NCBI GenBank assembly: GCA_033763935.1 | Contig: JANRJO010000068.1 | Coordinates: 62,001 to 126,000, forward strand | Origin: DALYJJ01 sp033763935 | GTDB taxonomy: Bacteria; Acidobacteriota; Terriglobia; Bryobacterales; Bryobacteraceae | DNA: 64,000 nucleotides | Direction of reading: 5' to 3' | Part shown: piece by piece, positions 16,876 through 23,352 of the stretch | Numbering within the stretch: the stretch's first letter is position 1 | Layout of the letters: every line of letters starts with the position of its first letter | The notes under the pieces: generated by a model | The model's input: only the letters and a program-made list of their open reading frames with translations | Databases searched by the model: none | What the model was told of the DNA's origin: nothing | Translations under genes and position numbers: made by a program

Positions 16876-16897
16876 GGGGCGTGTTTCTACACGCCCC
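16876..16897. terminator. Convergent terminator-like hairpin between receptor 1 and cimA
   Basis: GGGGCGTG (16876-16883) pairs with CACGCCCC (16890-16897) around a six-base loop that contains the cimA stop codon. No U-tract is seen on either strand. The symmetric position between convergent genes suggests it serves both. Confidence 0.55.
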
Positions 16898-18497
16898 AGC
16901 AGTAGTCTTCGACGGCGCGCTCGACGGTCTCGTCTTTCTCGGTGAGGCGCATCAGCTCGAGGCGGATGGCATCGACGAGCGCGTTCCAACTGGCTTCGAT
17001 GACGTTGTCCGAGACGCCGACGGTAGCCCAGCTGCGGCGATGGTCGCTCCACTCGATAAGCACGCGGACCTTAGCGGCGGTGCCTTTCTTCGAATCGAGC
17101 ACGCGGACCTTGTAGTCCGTGAGGCGCACGTCCTGGATGCCGGGGAAGAGCGGCGAGAGGCACTGGCGGAGGCAGAGGTCGAGCGCATTGAACTCCCCGT
17201 GGCCGGTCGCGGTGGCGGAGTGGATGCCGTCCTGCGCCTTCAGGGTGACCGTGGCGGTGGAGTGCGGCGTCTTGCTGGCGCCGAACTTGCTCGTGACCTC
17301 GTAACCGATGACCTCGAAGAAGCTGGCGCCGGGGTTGAGGGCCTCGCGGACGAGGAGCTCGAAGGTCCCCTCGGCGGCTTCGAGCTCATAGCCGAGATAC
17401 TCCATCTGCTTGACGCGATCGAGGAGTTCGCGGCGGGCGTCGTCGGAGAGCCGGTCGATGAGGCCGTGCTGCTTCAGCTTGTAGAGGATGTTGCCGCGGC
17501 CGGAGAGGTCGCTGAGCAGGACGCGCTGGCGGTTGCCGACGGTCTCGGGCTTGATGTGCTCGTAGGTCGCGGAGTCCTTCATCACGGCGGCGACGTGGAC
17601 GCCGCCCTTGTGGGCGAAGGCGCTTCGGCCGACGAAGGGCTGGTCGTTCCGGAGCGGCAGGTTCGCCAGTTCGGCAACGAACCTGGCGACCTGGGTGAGG
17701 CCGGCGATGCGGTCCGGCCCGACGGTGGTGTGGCCGAGCTTCAGCTCCAGGTTCGCTAGCGCGGAAATCAAATTCGTGTTGCCGCAGCGCTCGCCGTACC
17801 CGTTGACGGTCCCCTGGACGTGGGTGACGCCGGCTTCGACGGCGACCAGGGTGTTGGCGACGGCGCAGTCCGAGTCATTGTGGCAATGGATGCCGATGAT
17901 GCCGTCGAAGCGGCGGCGGACCTCGGCGACGACCTCGGCGAGGCGGTTGGGGAGCGTACCGCCGTTGGTGTCGCAGAGGCATAAGACGTCTGCTCCCGCG
18001 GACTTAGCAGCCTCGAGCGTCTGCAGCGCGTAGCTCGGGTTCGCTTGGTAGCCGTCGAAGAAGTGCTCGGCGTCGTAGACCACCTCGCGCCCGTGCTCTT
18101 TGAGGAACGCCACCGTTTCGGCGATCAGCGTCAGGTTCGCTTCGAGAGAAATTCCGAGGGCGCGCTCGACGTGGAGGTCCCACGTCTTCCCGAAAATCGA
18201 CACGACGGGAGTCCCGGCTTCGCACAAGGCGCGAACATTGGGGTCCTGGTCGACGCGATTCTTCGCGAAGCGCGTCGAACCGAAGGCGGTCAGGCGGGCG
18301 TGTTTGAGCTTCAGTTCGCGGGCCCGGGCGAAGAACTCTTTGTCCTTCGGGTTCGAGCCCGGCCAGCCGCCTTCGATATAGTCGATGCCGAAATCATCGA
18401 GCTTCTGGGCAATGATGATCTTGTCATCCACCGAGAACGAGACGGCCTCGCCTTGCGTGCCATCTCTCAGGGTCGTATCGAAGGTGAAAATTTTCAT
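16887..18497 (-). CDS. cimA: (R)-citramalate synthase
   Basis: 536 residues. Joins pyruvate and acetyl-CoA to citramalate, a threonine-independent entry to 2-oxobutanoate and isoleucine. The N-terminus has FDTTLRDGTQGEAVSFSVDD and YIEGGWPGSNPKD, wording typical of CimA rather than LeuA. The metal site HCHNDSDCAVAN and GYGERCGNTN follow. The C-terminal regulatory LeuA-dimer domain begins near residue 380 (EAAEGTFELLVREAL). It is the last gene of the minus-strand ilvB-ilvN-ilvC-cimA operon, 18 bp after ilvC, consistent with isoleucine supply. Its stop lies in the loop of a convergent hairpin. Citramalate synthase and 2-isopropylmalate synthase are related; the operon and motif text favour CimA. 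Confidence 0.93.
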   Translation of the reverse strand: MKIFTFDTTLRDGTQGEAVSFSVDDKIIIAQKLDDFGIDYIEGGWPGSNPKDKEFFARARELKLKHARLTAFGSTRFAKNRVDQDPNVRALCEAGTPVVSIFGKTWDLHVERALGISLEANLTLIAETVAFLKEHGREVVYDAEHFFDGYQANPSYALQTLEAAKSAGADVLCLCDTNGGTLPNRLAEVVAEVRRRFDGIIGIHCHNDSDCAVANTLVAVEAGVTHVQGTVNGYGERCGNTNLISALANLELKLGHTTVGPDRIAGLTQVARFVAELANLPLRNDQPFVGRSAFAHKGGVHVAAVMKDSATYEHIKPETVGNRQRVLLSDLSGRGNILYKLKQHGLIDRLSDDARRELLDRVKQMEYLGYELEAAEGTFELLVREALNPGASFFEVIGYEVTSKFGASKTPHSTATVTLKAQDGIHSATATGHGEFNALDLCLRQCLSPLFPGIQDVRLTDYKVRVLDSKKGTAAKVRVLIEWSDHRRSWATVGVSDNVIEASWNALVDAIRLELMRLTEKDETVERAVEDYCWGV

Positions 18498-18515
18498 GGC
18501 CGGGCTGACTCCCTG

Positions 18516-19559
18516 CTACCGCGCTCCCGCGGCGGCGGGCTGCTCTTCCGGCACGCCCGCTTCTTTCTTCTTCTTGAGGAAGGGCATCATGGCGCGGAGT
18601 TCGCGCCCGACGACCTCGATCTTCTGGTCGCGGCCGGCCTCGCGCATCGCGAGGAAGTTCTTGCGGCCGGTTTTGTTCTCGTCAATCCAGGTTCGCGCGA
18701 ACTCGCCGGACTGAATCTCGGAGAGGATCTTCTTCATTTCCGCCCGGGTTTGCTGGTTTACAATGCGCGGGCCGCGAGTGTAGTCGCCGTATTCGGCGGT
18801 GTCGGAGACGGAGTAGCGCATGTAGCTGAGGCCGCCCTCGTAAATGAGATCGACAATCAGCTTCAATTCATGCAGGCACTCGAAGTAGGCAATTTCGGGC
18901 GCATAGCCGGCTTCCACCAGCGTTTCGAAGCCGGCGCGGATCAGCTCCGCAGCCCCGCCGCAGAGGACGGCCTGCTCGCCGAAGAGGTCGCTTTCGGTCT
19001 CTTCCTTGAAGTTGGTCTCGATGACGCCGGCCTTCAGGCAGCCGAGGCCCATGGCGTAGGCGAGGGCCTGCTCGAGGGCCTTGCCCGAAGGATTCTGATG
19101 CACGGCGACGAGGCCGGGTACGCCGACGCCCTCGGTGAAGAGCTCGCGAACGCGGTGGCCGGGGGCCTTGGGCGCCACCATGGAGACGTCAACTCCTTCC
19201 GGAGCAACAATCTGGCCGAAGTGGATGTTGAAGCCGTGGGCGAACATGAGGGTGTCGCCGGGTCTCAGGTTCGCTTCGATGTCGTTTTTGTAGAGGTCGC
19301 CCTGGATGTGGTCGGAGACCAGGATCATGACGACGTCGGCCTTCTTCGCCGCCTCGGCGGTGGAGAGGACCTCGAGGCCGGCGGCCTCGGCCTTGGCCCA
19401 GCTCTTCGAACCCGGGTAGAGGCCGACGACGACCTTCAGGCCGGAATCGCGCAGGTTGAGCGCATGGGCGTGGCCCTGGCTCCCGTAGCCGATGATGGCG
19501 ATGGTCTTTCCCTGGAGCGGCGCGAGGCTCCCGTCTTTCTCATAGAAACGCTTTGCCAT
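18516..19559 (-). CDS. ilvC: Ketol-acid reductoisomerase
   Basis: 347 residues, a class I enzyme. Converts 2-acetolactate or 2-aceto-2-hydroxybutanoate to the dihydroxy acids of valine and isoleucine synthesis with NAD(P)H and Mg2+. The N-terminal Rossmann motif is GYGSQGHAHALNLRDSG, followed by VMILVSDHIQGDLY and APKAPGHRVRELF. The helical C-terminal domain contains the metal-binding acidic residues in FGEQAVLCGGAAELI and YFECLHELKLIVDLIYEGG. It lies seven bases after ilvN and 18 before cimA. A charged C-terminal tail (KKKKEAG...) extends slightly beyond the usual about 330 residues. Confidence 0.97.
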   Translation of the reverse strand: MAKRFYEKDGSLAPLQGKTIAIIGYGSQGHAHALNLRDSGLKVVVGLYPGSKSWAKAEAAGLEVLSTAEAAKKADVVMILVSDHIQGDLYKNDIEANLRPGDTLMFAHGFNIHFGQIVAPEGVDVSMVAPKAPGHRVRELFTEGVGVPGLVAVHQNPSGKALEQALAYAMGLGCLKAGVIETNFKEETESDLFGEQAVLCGGAAELIRAGFETLVEAGYAPEIAYFECLHELKLIVDLIYEGGLSYMRYSVSDTAEYGDYTRGPRIVNQQTRAEMKKILSEIQSGEFARTWIDENKTGRKNFLAMREAGRDQKIEVVGRELRAMMPFLKKKKEAGVPEEQPAAAGAR

Positions 19560-19566
19560 GTAAAAC

Positions 19567-20121
19567 CTAAACTCCCGTGACTTTGGATTCTGCCAGCACC
19601 GGCTCTTCGGCGCCGCGCGGAATGGGCGGCGAGAGCCTCAGTTTCTTGTTCTCGAGCGACATGGCGATGGCGCCGGAGCGCGTCGTCTCAATGTCGCCGT
19701 AGCTTTGCATCACCTGGATGAATTCGTCGAGCTTCTCGGGGTCCCCCGTCGCCTCGAGGGCGAAGCCTTCGACGGTGGAGTCGACCACGCGGGCGCTGAA
19801 AATTTCGGCTTCCTTGAGAATTGCCGTGCGGTTCTCCTGGGCGGCGCGGACGCGGACGAGGACCATCTCGCGGCGGATGGCGGGCGACTCGGTGAGGTCG
19901 CTCGCCTGGAGCACATTCACCAGCTTGTTCATCTGCTTGATGACCTGCTTGCGCAGCGTGGGGTCGACGTCGACGACGATGGTCATGCGGGAGAGCTCGG
20001 GGTCGAGGGTACGCGCGACCGTCAGACTCTCAATGTTGTAGCCGCGGGCGCTCAGCAGGCCGGTGATGCGCATCAGGGCGCCGGGCTTGTTCTCGACGAG
20101 CAGGGAGATGACTTGAATCAT
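19567..20121 (-). CDS. ilvN: Acetolactate synthase small (regulatory) subunit
   Basis: 184 residues. The regulatory subunit that stimulates IlvB and confers valine feedback inhibition. An N-terminal ACT domain begins ISLLVENKPGALMRITGLLS, with RGYNIESLTVARTLDPELSR; a second ferredoxin-like half starts near residue 80 (REMVLVRVRAAQENR). The length is that of the longer IlvH/IlvN class rather than the short about 96-residue form. It is placed between ilvB and ilvC with gaps of 23 and 7 bases. The symbol ilvH is equally used for this family. Confidence 0.95.
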   Translation of the reverse strand: MIQVISLLVENKPGALMRITGLLSARGYNIESLTVARTLDPELSRMTIVVDVDPTLRKQVIKQMNKLVNVLQASDLTESPAIRREMVLVRVRAAQENRTAILKEAEIFSARVVDSTVEGFALEATGDPEKLDEFIQVMQSYGDIETTRSGAIAMSLENKKLRLSPPIPRGAEEPVLAESKVTGV

Positions 20122-20144
20122 GGGTATTTCCTTGCGGCGCGCTT

Positions 20145-21875
20145 CTACTTGGGCACCGCCACCGGTTGGGGCGGCCCGATGACCATCTCATTAATGGCGG
20201 CGCCGGCGGGCACCATCGGGTAGACGTTCTCAAACGGCGACACCTTGATATTCAGCAGGTAGGGGCCGGGTTCGCGGACGGCCTCTTCGAGCGCGGGGAC
20301 GAGGTCCTTGGGGCTGTCGATGGTGCGGCCCTTGAAGCCGTATGCGCCGGCGAGCTTCTCGGCGTCCGGGAAGGTATCGAGCTCCACGCTGCAGAGCCGG
20401 TTGTTGTAGAACAACTCCTGCCACTGGCGGACCATGCCCAGGTAGCCGTTGTTGACGATGACGATCTTGACGGGCAGGCCGTGGCCGGCGACGGTGGCGA
20501 GCTCGGGCACGGACATCTGGAAGCCGCCGTCGCCGACGATGGCGAAGACCAGCTTGTCGGGGCAGGCGAACTGCGCGCCGATGGCCGAGGGCAGGCCGAA
20601 GCCCATGGAGCCGAGGCCGCCGGAGTTGATCCAGAGGCGCGGGTGGTTGAAGCGGATGAACTGGGCGGCCCACATCTGGTGCTGCCCGACGTCGGAAGTG
20701 ACGATGGCCTCGCCGCCGGACAGGCGGTCGATTTCCACCATGACGTGCTGGGGTTTGATTTCGTCGGAGGAGAAGGCGGGTTCGAGGGGGTGCTCGCTCT
20801 GCCAGTCGCGCATCTGCTTCCACCAGGCGCGGCGCCCGGGGGCGGTGGCCTCGGCCATCTGCGGCTTCAGCTCCTCCAGGTTCGAATTGAGTTTCGTGAG
20901 CACGCGCTTGCAGTCGCCCACGATGGGGAGGTCGGCGGCGCGGTTTTTGCCGATTTCGGCGGGATCGATGTCGAGGTGGATGACCTTGGCATGCGGGGCG
21001 AAGGCGGAGAGGCGGCCGGTGACGCGGTCATCGAAGCGGACGCCGAGGGCGATGAGCAGGTCGGCGTGGGTCATGCCCATGTTGGCGGCGTAGGAGCCGT
21101 GCATGCCGGGCATGGAGATGAAGTTGGGGTGCTCGGAGGGGAGCGCGCCGAGGCCCATCAGGGTGCAGACGGCGGGGGAGTCGACGATCTCGACGAGGCG
21201 CCGGAGTTCTTCGTGCGCACCCGCGGCGATGATGCCGCCGCCGGCGTAGACGAACGGGCGTTCCGCCTCCCAGATCATCTGCGCGACACGGCGGATCTGG
21301 CCATTGTGGCCTTCCGTGTAGACCTTGTAGCCGGGGAGGTGAATGGCGGTTACCGGCTGGTAGTGCGCCTGGCCCTGGAAGACGTCCTTGGGCACATCGA
21401 CGAGCACCGGGCCGGGGCGGCCGGAAGCGGCGAGGTAGAACGCTTCGTGGATGGTGCGGGGCAGGTCGGCCAGATTCTTGACGAGGAAGTTGTGCTTGGT
21501 GCAGGAGCGGGTGATGCCGAAGGTGTCGGCTTCCTGGAAGGCGTCGCTGCCGATGAGCTTGGTGGAGACCTGGCCGGTGAGGGCGACGATGGGGATGGAG
21601 TCCATCATGGCGTCGACGAGGCCGGTGACCAGGTTGGTGGCGCCAGGGCCGGAGGTGGCGCAGCAGACGCCGACCTTGCCCGTAGACCGCGCGTAGCCTT
21701 CGGCGGCGAAGGCGGCGTTCTGTTCGTGGCGAACCAGAACGTGGCGGATGGGGTGGTCATACATGGCGTCGTAGAAGGGGAGGGTGACGCCTCCGGGGTA
21801 TCCGAAGATACAGTCAACTCCTTCGCGAACAAGGCATTCGAGAAGGATTTTGGCTCCAGACATCAAGTTCGGCAT
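20145..21875 (-). CDS. ilvB: Acetolactate synthase large (catalytic) subunit
   Basis: 576 residues. A thiamine-diphosphate enzyme that condenses two pyruvates, or pyruvate and 2-oxobutanoate, to acetohydroxy acids. The N-terminal PYR domain has FGYPGGVTLPFYDAM and the catalytic Glu in VRHEQNAAFAAEGYARSTG. The central domain contains RFDDRVTGR, and the C-terminal PP domain has the ThDP/Mg2+ motif GDGGFQMS...NN before GYLGMVRQW. It is the first structural gene of the operon, with its ATG 43 bases after an attenuator-like terminator. A second in-frame ATG at 21863 (MSGAKILL) is a possible start; neither has a strong ribosome site. Confidence 0.97.
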   Translation of the reverse strand: MPNLMSGAKILLECLVREGVDCIFGYPGGVTLPFYDAMYDHPIRHVLVRHEQNAAFAAEGYARSTGKVGVCCATSGPGATNLVTGLVDAMMDSIPIVALTGQVSTKLIGSDAFQEADTFGITRSCTKHNFLVKNLADLPRTIHEAFYLAASGRPGPVLVDVPKDVFQGQAHYQPVTAIHLPGYKVYTEGHNGQIRRVAQMIWEAERPFVYAGGGIIAAGAHEELRRLVEIVDSPAVCTLMGLGALPSEHPNFISMPGMHGSYAANMGMTHADLLIALGVRFDDRVTGRLSAFAPHAKVIHLDIDPAEIGKNRAADLPIVGDCKRVLTKLNSNLEELKPQMAEATAPGRRAWWKQMRDWQSEHPLEPAFSSDEIKPQHVMVEIDRLSGGEAIVTSDVGQHQMWAAQFIRFNHPRLWINSGGLGSMGFGLPSAIGAQFACPDKLVFAIVGDGGFQMSVPELATVAGHGLPVKIVIVNNGYLGMVRQWQELFYNNRLCSVELDTFPDAEKLAGAYGFKGRTIDSPKDLVPALEEAVREPGPYLLNIKVSPFENVYPMVPAGAAINEMVIGPPQPVAVPK

Positions 21876-21917
21876 AGGCGTTCAGTCGGGTTCGCTTCGT
21901 TCAAAATTTGTGTACAG

Positions 21918-21957
21918 AAAACAAAAACCGCCGGCTGGGCTTTTTTCCCGCCGGCGG
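21918..21957 (-). terminator. Attenuator terminator hairpin upstream of ilvB
   Basis: Read on the minus strand, CCGCCGGC (21957-21950) pairs with GCCGGCGG (21935-21928). An inner GGG/CCC extends the stem around an AAAAAAG loop, and the stem is followed at once by TTTTTGTTTT. This is a strong intrinsic terminator placed 24 bases after the leader peptide stop and 43 bases before ilvB. CCCGCC at the end of the leader coding region could pair with GGCGGG of the 5' arm as an anti-terminator. Confidence 0.85.
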
Positions 21958-21981
21958 CTGTTGTTGCTTACTGCCTGCAGC

Positions 21982-22092
21982 TCACCTGGCGGGGCCGGGT
22001 ACGGCGACCCCGATGAGGATAATGACGGGTACTACGAGCGCAGGATAGAGGGAGGCGATGGCTGAGCCGATTGGTTGAGCGACGCGGGCCAT
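21982..22092 (-). CDS. ilv operon leader peptide (attenuation)
   Basis: A 36-residue open frame, ATG 22092 to TGA 21982, whose core ALVVPVIILIGVAV carries ten branched-chain residues in thirteen positions (L19 to V31); 14 of 36 residues in all are Val, Ile or Leu. It lies directly upstream of an intrinsic terminator and ilvB, as in the ilvB and ilvGMEDA leaders of enterobacteria. When charged Val/Ile/Leu-tRNA is scarce, a ribosome stalled in this run would free the segment that competes with the terminator. TGAGG sits just before the ATG. The frame is open further upstream (possible ATG at 22176, 64 residues, also hydrophobic), but the likely promoter lies inside that extension. Confidence 0.78.
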   Translation of the reverse strand: MARVAQPIGSAIASLYPALVVPVIILIGVAVPGPAR

Positions 22093-22153
22093 GGACCTCA
22101 ATATCTCCAAGAGGAAGGTTACCGTAGTAGCGAGGTAAATGCAAGAGGGCGCT

Positions 22154-22184
22154 AGCATAAAAAGGACTAATGAGATCATTTCAA
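22154..22184 (-). promoter_or_regulatory. Putative promoter of the ilvB leader
   Basis: On the minus strand TTGAAA (22184-22179) and TATGCT (22159-22154) are separated by 19 bp, slightly longer than ideal. Transcription would begin about 55 bases before the leader peptide ATG. Confidence 0.4.
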
Positions 22185-22266
22185 GCAGACAGGCGTCTAC
22201 TAGGGCGCAGCGATGCCGATGAGCCTTTTCGGGTGGCGTTTGCGCAAATCTGAACGGGGGTGAACG

Positions 22267-22509
22267 ATGCTCGGTTGGTTGACTGGTTGTTCGCATCAAA
22301 AGACGACGTTCCCGCAGAAGCGGCGGGAGCGGACGGACGTTCCTTCCGCTGCTGTGCCCGTCGGCGGTATTTATGTGGTTTGCCTGGACTGCGGCAAGGA
22401 GATGCCGTATGACTGGGACAACATGCGCGTGGCGAGGACCGCGCCGGCGGCCGGGGCACCCCGGCGGAGCCGGTGGACCGAAGCGTTCTCGCGTTTGAAC
22501 CTGCTCTAA
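22267..22509 (+). CDS. Small CxxC protein, function unknown
   Basis: 80 residues with no recognised domain name. It begins MLGWLTGCSHQKTTFP and has a central YVVCLDCGKEMPYDW. The CxxC there plus Cys8/His10 could form a zinc site. It ends in a basic Arg-rich stretch. ACGGGGGTGA lies just before the ATG. I believe similar short proteins with a CLDCGKE motif are common in acidobacteria, but I cannot verify this here. It diverges from the ilv leader, with 174 bp between, and precedes the toxin-antitoxin pair by 122 bp. Confidence 0.6.
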   Translation: MLGWLTGCSHQKTTFPQKRRERTDVPSAAVPVGGIYVVCLDCGKEMPYDWDNMRVARTAPAAGAPRRSRWTEAFSRLNLL

Positions 22510-22603
22510 GCTCGGAACTACTGCTGGATAAAGGCCGGTATCCGTTTCAAAGCGGAGGCCGATACCGGTGGCCGCCAGCTCCACTCGTCAAGCTGCCCGC
22601 TAT

Positions 22604-22609
22604 TATAAT
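22604..22609 (+). promoter_or_regulatory. -10 hexamer of the AbrB-Doc operon
   Basis: A perfect TATAAT lies 22 bases upstream of the antitoxin ATG, giving a leader of roughly 16 bases. No good -35 is seen, as expected if the site needs or is blocked by the AbrB-type protein. Its position argues against starting the antitoxin at the in-frame ATG 22608. Confidence 0.5.
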
Positions 22610-22631
22610 GGTCATAGGTATAGCGCGCTCC

Positions 22632-22856
22632 ATGACCACCCTTAAGCTCACCGCAGTCGGGACTTCGACAGGTACCGTGATCCCAAAGGAGATGCTGACC
22701 CGCCTGAAGGTCGGCAAGGGCGACACGCTGTATGCGATCGAAACGCCGGAAGGGTATCTGTTGACGCCCTATGATCCCAGCATCGACGAGCAACTCAGGG
22801 CCGGGCAGGACTTTATGAGGGAGTACCGCGACACCTTTAAAGCGCTTGCGAAGTGA
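22632..22856 (+). CDS. AbrB/MazE-type antitoxin
   Basis: 74 residues. A swapped-hairpin AbrB domain spans about residues 1-48: KLTAVGTSTGTVIPKEMLTRL, then KVGKGDTLYAIETPEGYLLTPY. The C-terminal tail (about 50-74) would wrap the toxin. It overlaps the toxin gene by four bases (GTGA), which gives translational coupling. It likely binds its own promoter (TATAAT at 22604) as a repressor. The frame is open upstream to 22473, but that part overlaps the promoter and has no conserved sequence. Confidence 0.88.
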   Translation: MTTLKLTAVGTSTGTVIPKEMLTRLKVGKGDTLYAIETPEGYLLTPYDPSIDEQLRAGQDFMREYRDTFKALAK

Positions 22857-23251
22857 CGCCGGAGCCGAGATGGATCAGTAGGAAGGCGCTCTTGCTGCTG
22901 CACGAGGAAAGCATCGCCTCCTTTGGCGGCGCTCGTGGCATTCGTGACGAGGGACTGCTCGATTCCGCGATTGCACGGCCTGAACATTTGCAGGCCTATC
23001 GGCCTGATTGCACATTGGCGGACCTCGCAGCCTCCTACGCGTTTGGGCTCGCGAAAAACCACGCCTTCGTAGACGGCAACAAGCGGGTCGCCTTCCTTTC
23101 CATCGGGTTGTTCCTCGCCATGAATGGGTACCGCCTCACGGCGGACCAGGTGGATGCCATTCGTATGATGTTTGCGCTTGCCGCGGGCGAGGTTGAGGAG
23201 GCGACTTTGTCCGAGTGGATCGCCCGCAATCTGGCCGCTCGCACGACGTAG
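22853..23251 (+). CDS. doc: Doc-family toxin (death-on-curing, Fic fold)
   Basis: 132 residues. The Fic-type active site is HAFVDGNKR (His70 to Arg78), the short Doc version without the second glycine-arginine of AMP-transferring Fic enzymes; Doc of phage P1 phosphorylates EF-Tu. N-terminal ISRKALLLLHEESIASFGG and GIRDEGLLDSAIARPEHL are typical of the family. It starts at GTG 22853 within the antitoxin stop. Here the partner is an AbrB-type antitoxin rather than Phd. All motif residues are intact, so it should be active. Confidence 0.9.
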   Translation: MTPEPRWISRKALLLLHEESIASFGGARGIRDEGLLDSAIARPEHLQAYRPDCTLADLAASYAFGLAKNHAFVDGNKRVAFLSIGLFLAMNGYRLTADQVDAIRMMFALAAGEVEEATLSEWIARNLAARTT

Positions 23252-23352
23252 CGCGACGGACGCCAAGCCGCACAGCGGTCACATAAACCCCAAGGACCGA
23301 GTTGTGGGAAGCGGCTAGGGCAACACTTCGCTACAATCGACTGACTCCCTCT

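Noticed and set aside
21982..22584. A 200-codon protein covering the ilv leader region
   Set aside because: Its upstream two thirds overlap the small CxxC gene on the other strand and have no ribosome site; only the last 36 codons have leader-peptide character.
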